Shown: positions 7,307-14,875 of the stretch, in pieces
How positions within the stretch are numbered: position 1 is the stretch's first letter
Layout: every line of letters starts with the position of its first letter
Source of the DNA: an uncultured Eudoraea sp.
Lineage (GTDB): Bacteria > Bacteroidota > Bacteroidia > Flavobacteriales > Flavobacteriaceae
Direction: 5' to 3'
Length of the DNA: 15,732 bases
Assembly (NCBI GenBank): GCA_905479615.1
Contig: CAJQNH010000187.1
Coordinates: forward strand, 1-15,732
Notes under the pieces: model-generated
Seen by the model: only the letters and a program-made list of their open reading frames with translations
Database searches by the model: none
Told to the model about the DNA's origin: nothing
Program-made: the position numbers and the translations under genes

Positions 7307-9718
7307 ATGAAAAAAGGTGTGAAAAAAGCGTTGAAAATCCTGATTGGGCTGCTTATCTTAATCTTAATAATTGGAGTAGGAGGTTGGTTGTATCTAAACT
7401 CAAAATTTATGGATTTTGAAGACGACTATACCGAAAATCCAGACCTTGTGGAAATTACAATCGACGGATTTGTCTTTTTAGATCGCAATGGAAATGAAGA
7501 ACTTGATACTTATGAGGACAACAGAAGAAGCACAGATGAACGTGTGGCAGACCTTTTAGAGAAAATGACTATTGAAGAGAAGATACATCTGCTTAAAGGG
7601 TCTGGATTAGGATCAGAATTGGGTATGACCGAACCGGGCGAGGGGATCCCTGGTGCGGCCGGTGTCATCGTACCAACACCAAGATTGGGAATTCCGACTA
7701 TTTATTTGTCTGATGGACCTGCAGGCCTAAGAATAGAACCCACCCGGAAAAATGATGATAAAGAATATTATGCCACGGCCTTTCCAATAGCCACACTATT
7801 GGCCTCTACCTGGAATACGGATTTAGTTGAATCTGTTGGAGATGCCATGGGTGAAGAGGCATTAGAATATGGTGTAGATGTTATCCTGGGACCGGGTGCC
7901 AATATCCAAAGACACCCTTTCAATGGAAGAAATTTTGAATATTATTCTGAAGATCCATTGCTTAGTGGTTTTATAGGTGCCGCGATGGTCAACGGAATAG
8001 AATCCAACGGCGTCGGTACCTCAGTAAAGCATTTTGTTGCCAACAATCAAGAGACAAATCGGAATAACAATGACGCTATCATATCAAACCGTGCAATGCG
8101 CGAAATTTATTTAAAGGGCTTTGAGATTATTGTAAAACAATCAAAACCCTGGACTATAATGTCTTCATACAACAAAGTAAACGGCACGTACACTTCTGAG
8201 AGCAAGGAATTGCTAACAGATATTCTTAGACGTGAATGGGGTTTTCAAGGTGTGGTAATGACGGATTGGTTTGGTGGAGATGACGCACCTGCTCAAATAA
8301 AGGCCGGGAATGACTTACTCGAACCAGGCACAAAATTACAATGGGATGCACTTATAGAGGCGCATGAGAATGGAGACTTGTCTAATGCGGAAATTGACAC
8401 TTCTGCTCGCCGAATTCTTAAGTTGATTGTCCAAACCAGAAAAATGCAGGGCTACGATTATGGCAATGAACCAGATCTTGAGTCTCATGCAAGAATTACA
8501 AGGGAATCAGCATCCGAGGGGATGGTGCTACTAAAAAATGAGAATGCACTACCTCTGAAAAACGGGTTAAATATTGCCCTGATAGGGGTAACATCTTACG
8601 ATTTTATAGCTGGCGGTACTGGTTCCGGGGATGTGAACGAAGCCTATACCATTTCTTTGGAACAAGGCTTGAAGAACAACGGATTTGAAATTAATGAAAT
8701 GGCAAGAGACATTTATGAATCTCACAAGGAGGCCAATCAGGAAAAATTTGTAAAACCCGAAGGAATGAAAGCCATGTTTGTACCCTATAATCCACCAGAA
8801 ATTGTTTACACACAAGATCAATTACGCAATGCAGCTAATGTATCCGATGCAGCCATATTAACAATCGGCAGAAATAGTGGCGAAGGGGGTGATCGGGTTG
8901 AGGCAGATGATTTTCTGCTAACAGAATCAGAAAATGAAATGCTGAAAAAGACCATACAGGAGTTTCATCAAAAGGGTAAAAAAGTTATAGTTGTCCTTAA
9001 TATTGGAGGGGTAATTGAAACTTCATCATGGAAAGAGCAGCCGGATGCTATTTTACTTGCCTGGCAAGGCGGACAAGAAGGTGGTAATTCGGCAGCCAAT
9101 ATTTTAAGCGGAAAAGTAAATCCAAGCGCTAAACTTCCAATGACATTTCCTATACATGTTAGGGATCACGCTGCGCATCGAAATTTTCCTTTAGAAGGTT
9201 TGTCTTTTAACCCTATGACCATGATTTTTACAGGAGAAGAAAAACCGGAAGACGAAAAGAATAAAAACGAAGATTACACCATTTATGAAGAGGATATTTA
9301 TGTAGGCTATAGGCATTTCGACAAAAAAAACCTGGATGTATCTTATCCTTTTGGTTATGGTCTTTCATATACGGATTTTGAATATGGAAATATGGATTTG
9401 ACTATGGAAAATGATACGATTAATATTTCTTTGTCTATTCAGAACACGGGGAAACATGTTGGCAAAGAGGTGGTGCAAATCTATATCTCAAAGCCCGGAA
9501 CGGTCATTGATCGTCCCAATAAGGAATTGAAAGGCTTCGCCAAAACTGAAAATTTGGCCCCGAATCAGGGCGAGGATATTTTGATTAGAATTCCAGTTTC
9601 AGAATTGCGCTATTGGGATGAAAGTAACGCTTTTTGGGCTTTGGAAAACGGAACTTATAAATTTCAGGCAGGTTCATCCTCAAGGGATATCCGGCTAACT
9701 GGCGAAATAGAATTGTGA
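7307..9718 (+). CDS. Glycoside hydrolase family 3 beta-glycosidase, membrane-anchored
   Basis: Removes beta-linked glucose or xylose from the non-reducing end of oligosaccharides; the exact sugar is not readable. From ATG at 7307 it has 803 residues. Residues 8-29 are a single hydrophobic helix with no clear cleavage site, so it is probably tethered to the inner membrane facing the periplasm. A short DRNGNEELDTYEDNRR segment (59-74), usual in this GH3 group, precedes the (beta/alpha)8 domain, which has SDGPAGLRIEP, KHFVANNQETNR (241-252) and the nucleophile Asp320 in VMTDWFG. The second domain starts near 395 (EGMVLLKNENALPL), with GRNSGEGGDR (521-530) offering Glu526 as candidate acid/base. 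FPFGYGLSYT-like residues (YPFGYGLSYT) introduce the C-terminal fibronectin-like domain. A TTG at 7274 is in frame but lies in the promoter. It is the only plus-strand gene and is probably controlled by the divergent Nudix regulator. Confidence 0.95.
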   Translation: MKKGVKKALKILIGLLILILIIGVGGWLYLNSKFMDFEDDYTENPDLVEITIDGFVFLDRNGNEELDTYEDNRRSTDERVADLLEKMTIEEKIHLLKGSGLGSELGMTEPGEGIPGAAGVIVPTPRLGIPTIYLSDGPAGLRIEPTRKNDDKEYYATAFPIATLLASTWNTDLVESVGDAMGEEALEYGVDVILGPGANIQRHPFNGRNFEYYSEDPLLSGFIGAAMVNGIESNGVGTSVKHFVANNQETNRNNNDAIISNRAMREIYLKGFEIIVKQSKPWTIMSSYNKVNGTYTSESKELLTDILRREWGFQGVVMTDWFGGDDAPAQIKAGNDLLEPGTKLQWDALIEAHENGDLSNAEIDTSARRILKLIVQTRKMQGYDYGNEPDLESHARITRESASEGMVLLKNENALPLKNGLNIALIGVTSYDFIAGGTGSGDVNEAYTISLEQGLKNNGFEINEMARDIYESHKEANQEKFVKPEGMKAMFVPYNPPEIVYTQDQLRNAANVSDAAILTIGRNSGEGGDRVEADDFLLTESENEMLKKTIQEFHQKGKKVIVVLNIGGVIETSSWKEQPDAILLAWQGGQEGGNSAANILSGKVNPSAKLPMTFPIHVRDHAAHRNFPLEGLSFNPMTMIFTGEEKPEDEKNKNEDYTIYEEDIYVGYRHFDKKNLDVSYPFGYGLSYTDFEYGNMDLTMENDTINISLSIQNTGKHVGKEVVQIYISKPGTVIDRPNKELKGFAKTENLAPNQGEDILIRIPVSELRYWDESNAFWALENGTYKFQAGSSSRDIRLTGEIEL

Positions 9719-9758
9719 ATCGGGAAATGTAATTGTACGAAATGGATGCCTTTCCTCC

Positions 9759-10880
9759 TTAACTATTCAATAAGTCTTCAAAAAAATCCCGATCACTTTT
9801 ATTTGTTAAGTTTTCAAGTTCTGCTAAAAACGTTTCCGTTGTTTTGATCCTTTTTTCCACACAAAAAGATAGCAATTTTCTCATTATTTCAGGGCCAATT
9901 CTTTCTTCAAGTTTTATTAAAAGTACAGAACCCTTATAATAGTATGAATTATACGAATCGGCAGTAAAAGTTTCTGCTACTTTGGAAATAAATATTTTCT
10001 TAAACCTTTGAGGAATTTCATCTTTTAAACAGACTTGTTTATTTGTAAATGGATGTATGAATTTCAACGAATAGGCATGTAAATACAAGCCCTTGCCACT
10101 TAAAATTAAATTTTCAATTCCATATTCTTTATCTCCTAGTATCGGATTATTAATACCGGACAGTTGTTTACGCAATTGATGCCTTCTGCCTGTTTGAAGT
10201 TTCAATTTTACCAGGTTGAGTTTGCCGAATCTTTTTGAGGAAACAGATTCCAATAATTTATAATTCGATTGTGATTTCTTACCGTCAACTTCTGAAGTGA
10301 TTTTTCCCCGATCATTCATTTCACCAATAGTAACTGCATAATATGTTTTCGCAATCTTTTTATCTTCAAACATTCTATTTAAAGCACGAATACTACTACT
10401 CGTTTTTCCAACCAATAAAACACCTGTAGTTGCATAATCTAATCGATGAACAGGCTGAAGTTTTGTAGCGTCAGGAAGATTACTTCGTTGAATGTTTTGA
10501 GCTAAAGCATTGGCAATGGTTTTAAAACTATTGCCGCTGACCAAAATACCAGCAGGTTTATGAATCACTGCCAAGTAATCATCTTCAAATAGTACTTTAA
10601 GAGGAAAGACCAGTTTTTTCTTCGGACTGACTTCTTTTGGAATGGATAAGCTTATGCACTCACCGCCATTTATTAAAGTAGCGGTAGTAGCAATAACATC
10701 ATTAACCGTAATGAACTTTTTCTTTATTGCTTTTTTTAGTGCTGATTTCGTTAAAGCTGCAATGAAAATGCCTACCCCATATTCCTGTAGTCGAATTGGA
10801 GAAGGTATATTGGGAACTATATGTATTTGGGTTGGATTGATTATGGTTTTAATTTTTACTATTGTTCTTAATAAACACAT
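9759..10880 (-). CDS. RluA-family pseudouridine synthase with extra M1-peptidase-like tail
   Basis: Converts uridine to pseudouridine in rRNA or tRNA. The 373 residues contain an S4-like RNA-binding region (about 30-80, with KKAIKKKFITVN), then the RluA catalytic domain (about 95-298) with HKPAG, the catalytic Asp148 in PVHRLDYATTG, KTYYAV, LKLQTGRRHQLRKQL and ILGDKEYG. The usual end of the family is near residue 297 (IPQRFKKIF). The extra ~75 residues (299-373) have YYYKGSVLLIKLEERIGPE, followed by a T-x-x-x-FL helix and DRDFFEDLL, which match the last part of M1 aminopeptidase catalytic domains rather than any RNA-binding extension I know. There is no HExxH zinc motif, so no peptidase activity is expected. 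The gene is convergent with the GH3 gene, 40 bp apart, without a clear terminator. Confidence 0.9.
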   Translation of the reverse strand: MCLLRTIVKIKTIINPTQIHIVPNIPSPIRLQEYGVGIFIAALTKSALKKAIKKKFITVNDVIATTATLINGGECISLSIPKEVSPKKKLVFPLKVLFEDDYLAVIHKPAGILVSGNSFKTIANALAQNIQRSNLPDATKLQPVHRLDYATTGVLLVGKTSSSIRALNRMFEDKKIAKTYYAVTIGEMNDRGKITSEVDGKKSQSNYKLLESVSSKRFGKLNLVKLKLQTGRRHQLRKQLSGINNPILGDKEYGIENLILSGKGLYLHAYSLKFIHPFTNKQVCLKDEIPQRFKKIFISKVAETFTADSYNSYYYKGSVLLIKLEERIGPEIMRKLLSFCVEKRIKTTETFLAELENLTNKSDRDFFEDLLNS

Positions 10881-10950
10881 GTTTTATAATTAAACCGAAG
10901 CTTCTGCATAGGTACTAATACCCTTTATTTTGTGTTATGCACTCACTTTT

Positions 10951-12084
10951 TTAATCGGGAATAATTTTATTGTATTTCTTCATTATTTCGATAATTTTAT
11001 CAATTGGTATTGATTTTATTTCATTGCCATCCCTTCCTATCATCGTTTCAGCTGCAAACAAAGAGTTCAAAACAGCTTCTTCCGTTGCTTCAATTGTTGC
11101 CAAAAATAAAGGTGACATCGCGTAATTCATTAATTCTTTTTTCTCGTTTAACATTGAATCTTCCGAATACGGAACAAAATTGTCTTTAGCCGTTGATAAT
11201 GCAATAACATAATCCCCACTTCCATTTGATGCAATTCCTCCCGTTTTTGCTAATCCCATAATTGCTCTTTTGGCTAGTCTTTCCAGATTTCTTGAATCGA
11301 GTGGAGCATCTGTAATAACAACCATCATACAAGAGCCATCCACATCATCTTTAAAACCGGAAGGGTAATTATTTAACTCTTTTGCTATCGGAACTCCATT
11401 TAGCTCAAAAACTCCACCAAAATTAGTCTGAACCAAAACACCAACAGTATATCCTCCAAAAGATTTTGGTACGACACGTGAGGAGGTTCCAATACCACCT
11501 TTATATTGAAAACAAATTGTTCCTGTACCCGCCCCAACATTTCCTTCTTCCACAAATCCTCCCTTAGCATTTTTTATGGCATTTAAAACGTGTTCCTGTT
11601 TAATGTGCCTTCCTCTTATATCATTTAGCCAGCCGTCATTTGTTTCTCCAACAATTGAATTCACAGAATGCACATTTTTATTCGAATTTAGGGTATAGGT
11701 AATCAAGGCATCAGAGGCTACTGGTACACTTAATGTATTTGTTAAGATAATTGGCGTTTCAATATTTCCTAATTCTTTGACCTGACTATATCCTGCTAAT
11801 TTCCCAAACCCATTACCAATATAAATTGCGGCTGGCACTTTTAATTGAAAAATATTGCCTGAATGAGGTAGGATAGCAGTTACACCTGTTCTTATACTAT
11901 CGCCAATTATTAGTGTTGTATGGCCAACTCTAACACCTTCAATATCTGTAATGGCATTAATTTTACCAGTTTTTAATACACCAATTTCAATACCGTAATC
12001 TCTTATCCTGTTATGCTGAGAATAGGAATCTATTGAAATCAATACACAGACTACTAATAATATTTTAAGTGTTATCCTTCTCAT
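10951..12084 (-). CDS. P1 family (S58) aminopeptidase, DmpA/BapA-like, exported
   Basis: Member of the self-processing DmpA family (L-aminopeptidase/D-amidase-esterase, beta-peptidyl aminopeptidase). Its 377 residues begin with a signal peptide (1-23, ending SYSQ), so it acts in the periplasm or outside. RIRDYGIEIG (26-35), GKINAITDIEGVRVGHTTL (40-58) and GVTAILPH (67-74) are hallmarks, as are GNVGAGTGT (181-189) and Asn221 in VQTNFGG. The precursor should cleave itself between Gly250 and Ser251 in DVDGSCMMVVITDAPLD, freeing Ser251 as the N-terminal nucleophile; DmpA itself is cleaved before Ser250. It removes N-terminal residues from short peptides, perhaps with D- or beta-amino acids. ATG at 12084 leads straight into the signal peptide. 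It is a single-gene unit like its neighbours. Confidence 0.94.
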   Translation of the reverse strand: MRRITLKILLVVCVLISIDSYSQHNRIRDYGIEIGVLKTGKINAITDIEGVRVGHTTLIIGDSIRTGVTAILPHSGNIFQLKVPAAIYIGNGFGKLAGYSQVKELGNIETPIILTNTLSVPVASDALITYTLNSNKNVHSVNSIVGETNDGWLNDIRGRHIKQEHVLNAIKNAKGGFVEEGNVGAGTGTICFQYKGGIGTSSRVVPKSFGGYTVGVLVQTNFGGVFELNGVPIAKELNNYPSGFKDDVDGSCMMVVITDAPLDSRNLERLAKRAIMGLAKTGGIASNGSGDYVIALSTAKDNFVPYSEDSMLNEKKELMNYAMSPLFLATIEATEEAVLNSLFAAETMIGRDGNEIKSIPIDKIIEIMKKYNKIIPD

Positions 12085-12228
12085 CTCTTTATTATTTGTG
12101 CATATCGTGTAAATGTATGGTTTCGTTGAGCAGACACTAAGATAGAGAAAAGAAAAAATCTGTTGTTCAGCAGCTAGGAAATTCCGAGTAAGAATTTCGG
12201 ACGCAATGAACTATAAACGTTTTTGTAT

Positions 12229-12738
12229 TTAGTTTTCTGGAGATTTTTTAAAATTGTCTTCAAAATATTTAATCCATTCACCGTTTTCAAACTTCTCGCC
12301 ATATTCTTGAAAGTTTCCGTTTGGAGTTAAGTGAAAAATGAATTTTTTATTTTTGTTTGGCCAGACTATAAGTTTGCCATCTTTATATTCAGCGTCATAT
12401 TTTCCTGTACCGTCTTTGTAATAAGAATTGTAATAATATTTTTCGTCTTTATCGTCATAATAAATAACTGTATGAAGCTGCAGTATTTAAGATTGTAAAT
12501 CTATTGTAATTAGATTCTTATCTAACCTATAACTAATTTTTTCAAAAGCAGGTACTTGTTTTGCAATGGTATCATTTTGGTAAGTAGTCGAGATACCAAC
12601 CCATTCATCAATCATAAAATTTAATTTTTCCATCTTTTCTTGACGTGATGTTTGACCAACCGCTGAATTAACTGCAAAAAGAATAATTACCAGGCAATGG
12701 CAGGCTCGAAGATTGGAAGTAGATTTGATATATTCCAT
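12229..12738 (-). pseudogene. Small exported protein gene interrupted by an in-frame TAA
   Basis: One reading frame of 170 codons runs from ATG at 12738 to a stop at 12229-12231, broken only by TAA at 12487-12489 (codon 84). Both halves read as one protein: before the stop, a signal peptide (about 1-29, ending VGQ) and MIDEWVGISTTYQNDTIAKQ, VPAFEKISYRLDKNLITIDLQS; after it, ILQLHTVIYYDDKDEKYYYN, a KDGTGKYDAEYKDGKLIVWP stretch and ENGEWIKYFEDNF. The alternating polar and aromatic strands suggest a small beta-barrel or lipocalin-like fold, but I cannot name the family. A single GAA or CAA to TAA change would explain the break. No frameshift is needed. The product would be truncated at 83 residues, unless the stop is a sequencing error or is read through. 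Confidence 0.8.
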
Positions 12739-12777
12739 ATTCTATTTTGTTTTTGTAATGTTTTAACCGAGTCTTTA

Positions 12778-12953
12778 TCTAACTTTATGCGAGGTGTAGT
12801 GATTTTCTTATATTAAATACAACGGTTGGTATAATATTAGTTGTTTAAGCACCTAATTCAGTAAATTCAGACCTAAGAATACCGATAATTATCGACACGT
12901 GAGGAATTCAGTAAGTAGGCTTACACCAGGAATAAGTTTTATACGGTGTTAGA
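12778..12953. repeat. Intergenic element, copy H, with TCTAAC/GTTAGA ends
   Basis: TCTAAC at 12778-12783 and GTTAGA at 12948-12953 form a perfect 6-bp terminal inverted repeat. The right-hand ~110 bp (from about 12844) align with the element at 14721-14866: both contain TTAAGCAC, CCGATAA-Y-TATC, GTAAGTAGGCT (11 identical bases) and TTTTATAC in the same order, with similar spacing. It fills most of the gap between the TPR gene's stop and the start of the broken gene, and it has no coding content. Confidence 0.7.
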
Positions 12954-12994
12954 CTTATTTAATAATATTCGAGTTAAATATGACTTCGTTAATC

Positions 12995-14668
12995 CTATTT
13001 AAAAATACCTTTATCACCATATTGAGTTATATTATCAAATTTTGATTTAATCCCTTCATATTTATCCTGTTTTTTCATCTTTTTGTAAATCTTCATTAGT
13101 CCCCAATATGCTATGGAACTATTTGGATGTTTGTCAAGTATTTTTTCGTAACAAGATTCAGCTTTTTCATACTCACCTTTTTTAGCGTATGCATCTGCTA
13201 AACTTAACAAGGTCGGTCTTGGGTAATATGGAGGTTCTGAATAACCTAAATCTTTTTCCATTTCAACGGCTTTTTTTAGGACTTCTATTCCTGTATCATA
13301 TTTTTTCTCGGCAATTAAAATATTTCCTTTTAGTTCTATGGAAGTAACGAGTAGAGTTTTCAATCGGAATTGATTGATTTTGTCCTTTTCATTTTCTAGT
13401 TGTGAATTTCGCCAAAACAAAGCATCCAGTTGATCTAATTTTGATTTTGCCTTAGAAATGTCATTAGTTTTTAAAGCAGACATTCCTGAAGAAAAAGTAG
13501 AAAACGCAGCTTTGTAATCCATGGCTTGCCTTCCATACATTGAATCTAAATCCACTATTTTATCAAATTTTTCAACAGCTTTATCCCAAAAGCCAAAGCG
13601 CATTTCCATAATTGCCGGGGTAATTATTCCTTGATAAAAGTAGGCTCCTCGATGCATATCAACTCTGTCTGCAACAGCGACCATTTTTTCAAGCCTTTCT
13701 GCGTAATGCAGACCCTCTTTATAACGCCCATCTTGAGCACAATTGGCTAACAAATAATTAAGATTGTGTATATAATTCCAGTTATCTATCTCCTTAATAT
13801 TTTGATTGGCCATATAAGTTGAGTCTACTTGCATAGCCTTAATGAATTGATCATGTGCCTTTTTGTAATCACCTAATTTATAATAGACGTGTCCGGGCAT
13901 ATGGACTATGTGTCCTGATTCTGGAGCTAAATCTGCTAGTTTATCAGCGCTCCCTAAAGCCTCCTCAGGACAGCAGTTTTCCATTTGATGGATCCAATAA
14001 TGATGAACACCATGATTTTCTGGATTTGAAATTAGAAGGTCTCGTAACAAATATTCACTATAGATGGTCCCTTTTCGGGGGTCCATATTTTCATCATATC
14101 CAGACATGTTAAATAGGGCCAAAAAAAGTTTTGCATCAACATCTTGTGGGTATTGATGAACGATATTTTCTAATTGTTTCAAATAACCTTCTGGGTTTTT
14201 AGTTTCAACAAAATCGAGAATTCCTTTGCTATAAAGGGCTTCATATCCTTCTGCGGTTTTACTTAATACTTTAAGTTTTTCTACGGCTATTTTTTTTTCT
14301 TCATCAAACTCTTCATTATCAATAAATAAAATTGTGTGAAGAATGCCCCAATATGGCATAATTGCGGTAGAATCTAGCTTTATAGCTTCTTTAAATGATC
14401 TATAGGCCTCAAAGTCCCAGAAACAATGTAATTGACTAACTCCCTGGCTAAAATACTTTTGTGCAAGTTCTGACGAAGTTTTTATTTTTAATGTTGAAGA
14501 GCCAACACCATTCATGAGTTCTGGTGCAGGAAGGTTTTCAATATAATTTACGCCACTTCTACATGCCATAACATGATTTATTTCTTTAGAATGGTCACTA
14601 TGATTATGTTGAGCAAAGGATGGTAGTATAACTGCCAGGAATAAAATAAAAAGTAATATTTTTCTCAT
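12995..14668 (-). CDS. Exported tetratricopeptide-repeat protein
   Basis: A 557-residue protein built largely of TPR helices, which usually hold protein partners; no enzyme domain is visible. Residues 1-20 (MRKILLFILFLAVILPSFAQ) are a signal peptide, so it should be periplasmic. The new N-terminus would be histidine-rich (HNHSDHSKEINH). TPR-like units are clear at about 67-100 (FSQGVSQLHCFWDFEAYRSF and on), around 255-288 with the motif HMPGHVYYKLGDYKKAHDQF, and at about 485-545 near the C-terminus (LADAYAKKGEYEKAESCYEK). The MPGH(I/V)Y motif is known from a family of uncharacterised bacterial TPR proteins. ATG at 14668 leads directly into the signal peptide. No operon partner is evident because both neighbours are separated by repeat-bearing gaps of about 200-260 bp. 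Confidence 0.9.
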   Translation of the reverse strand: MRKILLFILFLAVILPSFAQHNHSDHSKEINHVMACRSGVNYIENLPAPELMNGVGSSTLKIKTSSELAQKYFSQGVSQLHCFWDFEAYRSFKEAIKLDSTAIMPYWGILHTILFIDNEEFDEEKKIAVEKLKVLSKTAEGYEALYSKGILDFVETKNPEGYLKQLENIVHQYPQDVDAKLFLALFNMSGYDENMDPRKGTIYSEYLLRDLLISNPENHGVHHYWIHQMENCCPEEALGSADKLADLAPESGHIVHMPGHVYYKLGDYKKAHDQFIKAMQVDSTYMANQNIKEIDNWNYIHNLNYLLANCAQDGRYKEGLHYAERLEKMVAVADRVDMHRGAYFYQGIITPAIMEMRFGFWDKAVEKFDKIVDLDSMYGRQAMDYKAAFSTFSSGMSALKTNDISKAKSKLDQLDALFWRNSQLENEKDKINQFRLKTLLVTSIELKGNILIAEKKYDTGIEVLKKAVEMEKDLGYSEPPYYPRPTLLSLADAYAKKGEYEKAESCYEKILDKHPNSSIAYWGLMKIYKKMKKQDKYEGIKSKFDNITQYGDKGIFK

Positions 14669-14720
14669 GATAGAATATTTATGGTTAATTTTTCTAATTG
14701 TTTTGGGCTGGTCATAATTA

Positions 14721-14866
14721 AGCCTAACGATCTCGGTTATGAGTAGTTGCGTGATTAAGCACGGAATTTAGCAAATAAAAACCGAAATGGAATCCGATAA
14801 CTATCTGGACGCGAGAATTTGGTAAGTAGGCTGGTACAGCAATTAATTTTATACTATGTTGTGGCT
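14721..14866. repeat. Intergenic element, copy I, with AGCCTAAC/GTTGTGGCT ends
   Basis: AGCCTAAC at 14721-14728 and GTTGTGGCT at 14858-14866 form an imperfect terminal inverted repeat (one gap and one mismatch). CTAACGAT is at 14724-14731. The inner part from about 14755 is related to the element at 12778-12953. The left end is GCCTAAC, which fits the RYYYAAC form of an integron attC core, but the right end does not fit GTTRRRY exactly. The element lies between the nitrilase stop (9 bp away) and the TPR start (52 bp away). Confidence 0.7.
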
Positions 14867-14875
14867 AGTTTTTAT

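Noticed and set aside
8567..8821. Minus-strand open frame inside the GH3 gene
   Set aside because: It is fully antisense to a well-conserved GH3 domain and has no features of its own.
14721..14866. True integron attC site
   Set aside because: The left end fits RYYYAAC, but the right end (GTTGTGG) breaks GTTRRRY, the element is longer than usual attC sites, and no integrase is present. Kept only as a resemblance.
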